From Sphingomonas changnyeongensis (GTDB taxonomy: Bacteria; Pseudomonadota; Alphaproteobacteria; Sphingomonadales; Sphingomonadaceae), in NCBI RefSeq assembly GCF_009913435.1, contig NZ_CP047895.1:2240501-2304500 (forward strand): a DNA stretch of 64,000 bases, in the 5' to 3' direction. A program made the translations under genes and the position numbers. The notes under the pieces are model-generated. The model was not told the DNA's origin and made no database searches. It saw nothing but the letters and a program-made list of their open reading frames with translations. Every line of letters begins with the position of its first letter. The first letter of the stretch is position 1. This document shows positions 58,806 to 64,000 of the stretch, in pieces.

Positions 58806-59309
58806 ATGGCCGGGGAGCGGGACGCAGAGGGTGGCGGCGACAGGGAAGGCCTGACCCATCTCGACGCCGCCGGCCATGCCCGGATGGTCGATGTGTCGGC
58901 CAAGCCCGCCACCCTGCGCACCGCCATTGCCGCGGGACGCATCCTGATGTCGGCAGAGGCGGCGGCGGCGATCGCGGCGGGCACGGTGGTGAAGGGCGAC
59001 GTGCTGGCCGCCGCGCGCATCGCCGGCATCATGGCCGCCAAGCGCACCGCCGATCTGATCCCGCTCTGTCATCCGGTCGCCCTGTCGGGCGTCACGATCG
59101 ATCTCGATGCCGCACCCGACGGGGTGACCGCCACCGCCACCGCGCGCACCACCGGGCCGACGGGCGTGGAGATGGAGGCGCTGACCGCCGTGTCGGTCGC
59201 GCTGCTGACGGTCTATGACATGGCGAAAGCGCTCGACCGGGGAATGCGGATCGACGGCATCGGGCTGGTTGCCAAAAGCGGCGGCCGGTCGGGCGACTGG
59301 CAGGCCTGA
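58806..59309 (+). CDS. moaC: Cyclic pyranopterin monophosphate synthase
   Basis: A 167-residue molybdenum-cofactor enzyme. Visible are [39 protein letters not shown] with the active-site His and Lys, and [20 protein letters not shown]. It forms cPMP, the first cofactor intermediate, from the MoaA product. It starts 2 bases after trpC and is followed by moeA, so Mo-cofactor and Trp genes probably share a transcript. Confidence 0.95.
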   Translation: MAGERDAEGGGDREGLTHLDAAGHARMVDVSAKPATLRTAIAAGRILMSAEAAAAIAAGTVVKGDVLAAARIAGIMAAKRTADLIPLCHPVALSGVTIDLDAAPDGVTATATARTTGPTGVEMEALTAVSVALLTVYDMAKALDRGMRIDGIGLVAKSGGRSGDWQA

Positions 59310-59378
59310 GGCGACGAAAGCCTCCGGCACCACAGGGCGCACGATGACGCGCGCGCCCTGCTGTGGCAGGAACCGGCG

Positions 59379-60578
59379 ATGACGCCCGCCCCGTCCCTCC
59401 TTCCCGTATCCGAAGCCCAGGCGCGGCTGATTGCCGTAGCGCCGCTGCTTCCCCCCGCGCTGCTGCCGCTGGCCGAGGCCGCCGGCCGCTGGGCGGCGGA
59501 GGATGTTGTCGCGCGGGTCGATCACCCCTTTGCCGACCTGTCGGCGATGGATGGTTATGCGATCCGCCATGCCGATCTGCCCGGACCATGGCAGGTGACC
59601 GCCACCATCGCCGCCGGCCGGATGCCCGCCGCACCGATCGGCCCGGGCATGGCGGCGCGCATCTTTACCGGCGCCCCGCTGCCAGCCGGGGCAGACACCA
59701 TCCTTGTCCAGGAAGACGCCCGGCGCGACGGCGACCGGCTGACCCTGGCCGGGGACGGGCCCGACCGGCGGGGCGCGCATGTCCGCCGCCGGGCGATGAA
59801 CTTTGCCGCCGGCGATACGCTGATCCCTGCCGGGGCACGGATCGCCCCGGCCCGGATCGGGCTGGCGGCGCTTGGCGGCCATGCCGTGCTGCCGGTGCGC
59901 GGCCGGGCACGCATCGCGCTGTTGTCGACCGGGGACGAGCTGGCGGCACCGGGCGCGCCGCTTCGCCCCGGCCAGATCCACGCCGCCAATGCCGCGATGA
60001 TCGCGGCGCAGCTCGCCGCCCTGCCGGTCATGGTCAGCGACTGCGGGATCATCGCTGACGACCGCGCCGCGCTCGCCCGCGCGATCGCCGATGCGGCGGC
60101 GCAGGCGGACATTCTGGTGACGATCGGCGGCGCATCGGTGGGCGACCATGATCTGGTGCAGCCGGCGCTTGCCGATTGCGGGGCGACGCTCGATTTCTGG
60201 CGGATCGCGATGCGGCCGGGCAAGCCGCTGATGGCCGGGCAGCTGAGCGCGACGATGGTGCTCGGCCTGCCGGGCAACCCGGTCTCGGCCTTTGTCACCT
60301 CGGCGCTGTTCCTGATGCCGCTGATCGCGGCGATGGGCGGGGCGACTGCGCCGCTGCCGCCCACCCTGTCGCTGCCGCTTGGCGAGGCGCTGCCCGCAGT
60401 CGGGCCACGCGCCGATTATCTGCGCGGTCGCGTGGCCGATGGGCGTGTTTTTCCGGTGGGGGTTCAGGACAGCGGGGTGCTGACCGGGCTTGCCCGCGCC
60501 GATGCGCTGATCATCCGCCCCGCTCATGCCCCGGCATTGCCTGCCGGCGCGTTCGCCGATGTTCACATCATTGCTTGA
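59379..60578 (+). CDS. moeA: Molybdopterin molybdenumtransferase
   Basis: A 399-residue MoeA. The N-terminal domain has DLSAMDGYAIRHAD and RIFTGAPLPAGADTILVQED; the MogA-like domain has LLSTGDELAAPG and the signature TIGGASVGDHDLVQ; domain IV follows (RADYLRGRVADGRVFPVG). It inserts molybdate into adenylylated molybdopterin. ATG 59379 lies 69 bases after moaC. Confidence 0.94.
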   Translation: MTPAPSLLPVSEAQARLIAVAPLLPPALLPLAEAAGRWAAEDVVARVDHPFADLSAMDGYAIRHADLPGPWQVTATIAAGRMPAAPIGPGMAARIFTGAPLPAGADTILVQEDARRDGDRLTLAGDGPDRRGAHVRRRAMNFAAGDTLIPAGARIAPARIGLAALGGHAVLPVRGRARIALLSTGDELAAPGAPLRPGQIHAANAAMIAAQLAALPVMVSDCGIIADDRAALARAIADAAAQADILVTIGGASVGDHDLVQPALADCGATLDFWRIAMRPGKPLMAGQLSATMVLGLPGNPVSAFVTSALFLMPLIAAMGGATAPLPPTLSLPLGEALPAVGPRADYLRGRVADGRVFPVGVQDSGVLTGLARADALIIRPAHAPALPAGAFADVHIIA

Positions 60579-60602
60579 CGCGTCTGCGCATGTTTCCTAC
60601 AC

Positions 60603-60617
60603 GTTCCTTGTTCGTTC
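60603..60617 (+). promoter_or_regulatory. SOS box of lexA
   Basis: GTTC, seven bases, GTTC is an exact match to the alphaproteobacterial LexA box. It lies 18 bases before the lexA ATG, as expected for autorepression. Confidence 0.88.
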
Positions 60618-60635
60618 CCAGCCAAGGGCGAGGCG

Positions 60636-61298
60636 ATGCTGACGCGCAAGCAACATGAACTGCTCCTTTTCATCCAAGACCGCCTCGCCAAAAGTGGCGT
60701 GTCGCCCTCGTTCGAGGAGATGAAGGAGGCGCTCGACCTCAAGTCCAAATCGGGTGTCCACCGCCTGATCGGCGCGCTGGAGGAGCGGCAGTTCATCCGC
60801 CGCCTGCCCAACCGCGCCCGCGCGCTTGAGGTGCTGCGCCTGCCCGATGGCGGCGGTGCCCCGGCGGAAAAGACGCGCGCGCCCAGCCCCGCCGCCCCGC
60901 CGGTGGCCGCCAACGAAAATGTGCTCGACATCCCGCTTCATGGCCGGATCGCCGCGGGCAGCCCGATCGAGGCGCTGGAGGGGCAGTCGAGCCTGTCGGT
61001 TCCCGCCGCTCTGCTGGGGCCGGGCGAACATTATGCGCTTGAAGTGGCTGGCGATTCGATGGTCGAAGCCGGGATCCTCGACGGCGATTATGCGCTGATC
61101 CGCCGCGCCGAGACGGCGCGCGACGGGCAGATCGTGGTCGCGCTGATCGACGATGAGGAAGCAACCCTCAAATTTTTCCGCCGCGAGGGCGCGATGGTGC
61201 GGCTCGATCCGGCCAACCGCGCTTATGATCCGCAGCGCTACACGCCCAACCGCGTCCGCGTGCAGGGCTGTCTGGCGGGGCTGCTGCGCCGCTACTGA
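60636..61298 (+). CDS. lexA: SOS repressor LexA
   Basis: A 220-residue repressor. The winged helix is at residues 1-65 ([37 protein letters not shown]). An Ala/Pro linker follows, then the cleavage Ala-Gly in [12 protein letters not shown], the catalytic Ser in [20 protein letters not shown], and the catalytic Lys in ATLKFFRRE. RecA-stimulated self-cleavage induces the DNA-damage response. The gene has its own GTTC-N7-GTTC box. Its last 7 bases overlap the 3' end of the convergent comEC. Confidence 0.96.
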   Translation: MLTRKQHELLLFIQDRLAKSGVSPSFEEMKEALDLKSKSGVHRLIGALEERQFIRRLPNRARALEVLRLPDGGGAPAEKTRAPSPAAPPVAANENVLDIPLHGRIAAGSPIEALEGQSSLSVPAALLGPGEHYALEVAGDSMVEAGILDGDYALIRRAETARDGQIVVALIDDEEATLKFFRREGAMVRLDPANRAYDPQRYTPNRVRVQGCLAGLLRRY

Positions 61299-63477
61299 GC
61301 GGCGATGCTCCACCCACGCGGCTGCGGGCGGGAGATGCGCCACGGGTGCCGGTCATCCGGGCGAATGGCATGGGCCAGCGATGGCTGGCGGCCGAAGCGG
61401 ATGGCAACGCCGCCGCTGCGCGCCAGCGCCGGCCGGTCAAGCTTCAACCAGCGCGGGCGGCAGCCGGCCGGCAGGCGGCGATCGCTGACGACGATGTCGG
61501 CGGCGGCGCATGCGGCAACCAATGGCTGGAAAGGCATCATCAGATCGGTGCGGGTCACCATCATCCGCCATGTCCGGCCCTGACGGATGATCGTCACCAC
61601 ACAGGCATCGGGGCTGCACCGCGCATCAGGTGACAGCGCAAGGCTGGCCAGCGGGCTGTCGCTTGCCACCGCATCGGCCAGCATCATGTCGACGAAGCCG
61701 CCATTGCCCGCGCGGATGCCCGCATAGTCGCCCGCCGGGCCGCGCACGGCGACATGCCGGCCATCGCCGGTGACGATCAGGTCCGGCGGCGGCGGCGCCA
61801 CCGCCCAGACCGCGCCGCCCAGCGCCGGGGCCAGCCCCAGCCAGCGGTGCGTCCTTGTCCAGAGCAGCATCCACAGTCCGCCGGCCAGCATCGCCAGCGC
61901 CGCCCCGCCCGGCATCAGCGGCAGACGGAGGACCGCCCCGGGGGCCGCCGCCGTCAGCTGCGCCAGCGCCAGCAGCAGGTCGATGGCCCGGCCCGTGATC
62001 CACCAGAGCGGCGCGCCCAGCCCGGCGGCGTCGAGCGCCAGCGCCAGCGCTTCTGCCGGCATGATGACGAAGGTCGTCAGCGGGATGGCGGCCAGATTGG
62101 CGAGCGCGCCATACACGCCCTGCTGGTGAAAATGATACAGCGCGATCGGCGCAAGCGCGATCTCGACCGCCAGCCCGCTGGCAAGGATCGCCGCCAGTGC
62201 GCGCAGCGCGGCTGCCAGCGCCGCCTCCTCCCGCCGCGCGAACAGGCGACGGGACGCGGGATGATCGTGCAGCGCGACAATCGCCGTCACCGCGGCAAAG
62301 CTGAACTGGAAGCTCGCGCCAATCAGCGCTTCGGGCCAGAGCGCCAGCACGACCAGCGCCCCGGCCGCGACCAGCCTGAGCGTGATCGCCTCGCGCCCCA
62401 GCGCAAGCCCGGCCAGCACCAGCAGGGCGGCCACCAGCGCGCGCACCGTCGGCACCTCGGCCCCGGTCAGCCAGGCATAGCCCGCGCCGGCCATCGCGCC
62501 GGCCGCCGCCGCGACCAGCGGCAGCGACCAGCGCAGCGCCAGCCCGGGGCTGAGCGCCAGCAGCCGCAGCACGACAAACATCACCGCCCCACCAGCGCGG
62601 TCACATGCAGGCCGCTGACGGACAGCAAATGGGCCAGTCCCGCGCGACGCAGCGCGTCCTGATCCCCGGCGCTGACCCGTCCCTGATCGCCGGTCGCCAG
62701 CGCCACCGCAATGCCGGCGGGGCGCGCCGCCAGGGCACCCGCGATATGCGCGGACAGGCGGACGCGCAGCCCGGATGCGCGGTCCGGCGGCGCGCGCGCC
62801 AGCCGGGCCACGGGGCCGAGCGCACGGCCGCTCGCGCCGATCGCGGCAAACCAGGCCGCGCGCGCCGGATCATGCGCGCCGGGCATGGCCGGCGGCAGCG
62901 GCGGGGCCAGCCGGGCGGTCAGGCGGATGCGGTCGCCGGGCATCAGGTCGGCGGGGGCCATCTCCTGCTTCGCGGTCAGCCTGACGCGCGGCGGCAGGTC
63001 CGGCCGGTCGAGCGGGCGCAGGACAAGGCGGAGCGAGCGCCTCGACGTCAGCTGCCCGACCGAGTCGATCTCGGCGGCAAAGCCGGTGACGACCGGCCGG
63101 TCGAGCACCGGTGCCGCCACGATCAGCGCCCGCCCCCAGACGAGCGCACAGCCCAGCGCCAGCACCATCCCGGCCCAGATCAGGCCGTGCCCCAGCCGCC
63201 GATGCGCGCCGAGAGCGAGCCCGAGCGCCGCCACCGCCGCGCCCGACAGGATCAGCACGCACCATTCAACCGGCCCGGGCAAGGCGAACCAGCCGCCGAT
63301 ACCGGCCGCCAACGCGACCGGCAGCCACAGCGGCAGCTGATCACGCTCACCATCGAGCCAGCTCTCGATCCGGCTCAAGGCCCGTTGCAGGGGGGCAGCG
63401 ACGCCCCGGCCCGCCCCGGGCAACCCCGTGGTTTGTCGCGGCCAGACGGCCATGCTAGGGGCGTCGCCGGTCACCAT
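61292..63477 (-). pseudogene. comEC: ComEC/Rec2 competence channel, one-base frameshift
   Basis: The N-terminal frame (63477 to about 62590) has two membrane helices, the DUF4131 OB-like region and the start of the competence domain (LAHLLSVSGLHVTALVG). The C-terminal frame continues MFVVLRLLALSPGLALRW with further membrane helices (GASFQFSFAAVTAIVAL; LANLAAIPLTTFVIMPAEAL) and a beta-lactamase-like tail to 61292. The frames join at a G4 run (plus-strand C4 62587-62590); one G restores about 728 residues. The product would carry single-stranded DNA across the inner membrane during transformation. The metallo-hydrolase motifs in the tail are not clear. The start (63477 or 63453) is uncertain. 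Confidence 0.85.
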
Positions 63478-63508
63478 CACGTTCTTCACAGCCTGGGAGC
63501 AACCGCGC

Positions 63509-64000
63509 GTGAGCGCAAGCAGCGTCGTCACCCGTTTCGCCCCGTCGCCGACGGGGTTCCTGCACATCGGCGGTGCGCGCACCGCATTGTTCAACCTGCT
63601 GTTCGCCCGCCATCATGGCGGCAAGTTCCTGCTGCGCATCGAGGATACCGACAAGGCGCGCTCGACCCAGGCGGCGATCGACGCGATCCTCGACGGGATG
63701 ACCTGGCTGGACCTGAACTGGGACGGCGACGTGGTCTATCAGTCGCAGCGCGCCGCCCGCCATGCCGAGGTGGCCGAGGCGCTGCTGGCGAGCGGCCATG
63801 CCTATCGCTGCTATGCGACGCCCGAGGAACTGGCCGAACTGCGCGAGGCGCAGCGCGCGGCGAAACAGCCGATGCGCTATGACGGCCGCTGGCGCGACCG
63901 CGCGCCGGGGCCGGAGCAGGACGGCAAGCCCTTTGCCGTGCGGCTGAAGGCCCCGCGCGACGGCGAAACGGTGATCGACGATCTGGTGCAGGGCCGCGTG
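63509..64000 (+). CDS. gltX: Glutamyl-tRNA synthetase, 3' end outside window
   Basis: The first 164 codons of a class I aminoacyl-tRNA synthetase. [20 protein letters not shown] contains the HIGH-type motif (HIGG), followed by [20 protein letters not shown] and [18 protein letters not shown] 63509 is the evident start, about 30 bases from the divergent comEC start. It charges tRNA-Glu (and possibly tRNA-Gln where GatCAB is used). The KMSKS loop is beyond the window. Confidence 0.95.
   Translation, partial: MSASSVVTRFAPSPTGFLHIGGARTALFNLLFARHHGGKFLLRIEDTDKARSTQAAIDAILDGMTWLDLNWDGDVVYQSQRAARHAEVAEALLASGHAYRCYATPEELAELREAQRAAKQPMRYDGRWRDRAPGPEQDGKPFAVRLKAPRDGETVIDDLVQGRV

Noticed and set aside
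58308..60566. 752-residue minus-strand ORF opposite trpC-moaC-moeA
   Set aside because: Spans three unrelated conserved genes on the other strand; it cannot be a single real gene.

Overview
The window reads as a high-G+C alphaproteobacterial chromosome of the Sphingomonadaceae type. The signs are two large TonB-dependent receptors ending in Phe, a PEP-CTERM protein with the PEPATWAMLIVGFG-type tail, methionine synthase split into two polypeptides, a lexA gene behind an alphaproteobacterial GTTC-N7-GTTC box, and the gene order ppiD-trpE-(hydrolase)-trpGDC-moaC-moeA-lexA-comEC-gltX. The assignment is by gene style, not by a 16S gene.

Layout. 1-4.9 kb is the right end of an integrated phage-like element: a tightly overlapping run of small early genes, an excisionase-like gene and a tyrosine integrase, ending at a 43-nt fragment of a tRNA-Pro gene. 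5-14.4 kb is core chromosome: a CAU tRNA, a histidine kinase with a degenerate ATPase, Lrp/AsnC, a TPR protein, yaaA, an SDR, gyrA and a TraB/GumN protein. 14.4-27.2 kb is the accessory high point: a LexA/S24-type regulator, a TonB receptor, a very large proline-linked lipoprotein built from four TbpB-like barrel lobes, and a Slam-type (TPR plus barrel) outer-membrane protein. Then come a DUF2339 membrane protein, a relic copy of the TonB receptor's 3' end, and a PEP-CTERM protein. 27.4-32 kb holds tRNA-Arg, nth, dapB, small regulator/membrane-protein pairs and a CobB-type sirtuin. 32-37.8 kb has a second TonB receptor next to divergent Gfo/Idh and aldo-keto reductase/SsuD-like monooxygenase genes, resembling part of a sulfoquinovose monooxygenase (sulfo-SMO) cluster. 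37.9-44 kb is a methionine-cycle operon: a SahR-like ArsR/methyltransferase regulator with its own 22-bp palindrome, metF, the metH N-terminal part, a GNAT gene and the metH C-terminal part. 44-51.5 kb has an EF-hand protein, purB, dnaJ, dnaK, a PCuAC-type protein, a metalloprotease-like protein and tpiA. 51.7-64 kb is the ppiD/trp/moa/lexA/comEC/gltX block.

How genes work together. The 15.4-23.2 kb block can be read as a surface nutrient-capture system: Slam displays the lipoprotein, which captures a ligand and passes it to the TonB receptor. The 32-37.7 kb block may import and desulfonate an organosulfonate or sulfosugar. The adjacent SahR operon recycles homocysteine to methionine.

Sequence quality. 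Six genes (integrase, DUF2339, dapB, EF-hand, dnaJ, comEC) are each broken by one missing base in a G or C run of 4-5, and each reads through perfectly if one base is added. Because dapB, dnaJ and comEC are affected by the same type of defect, these are most likely homopolymer under-calls and not true pseudogenes.
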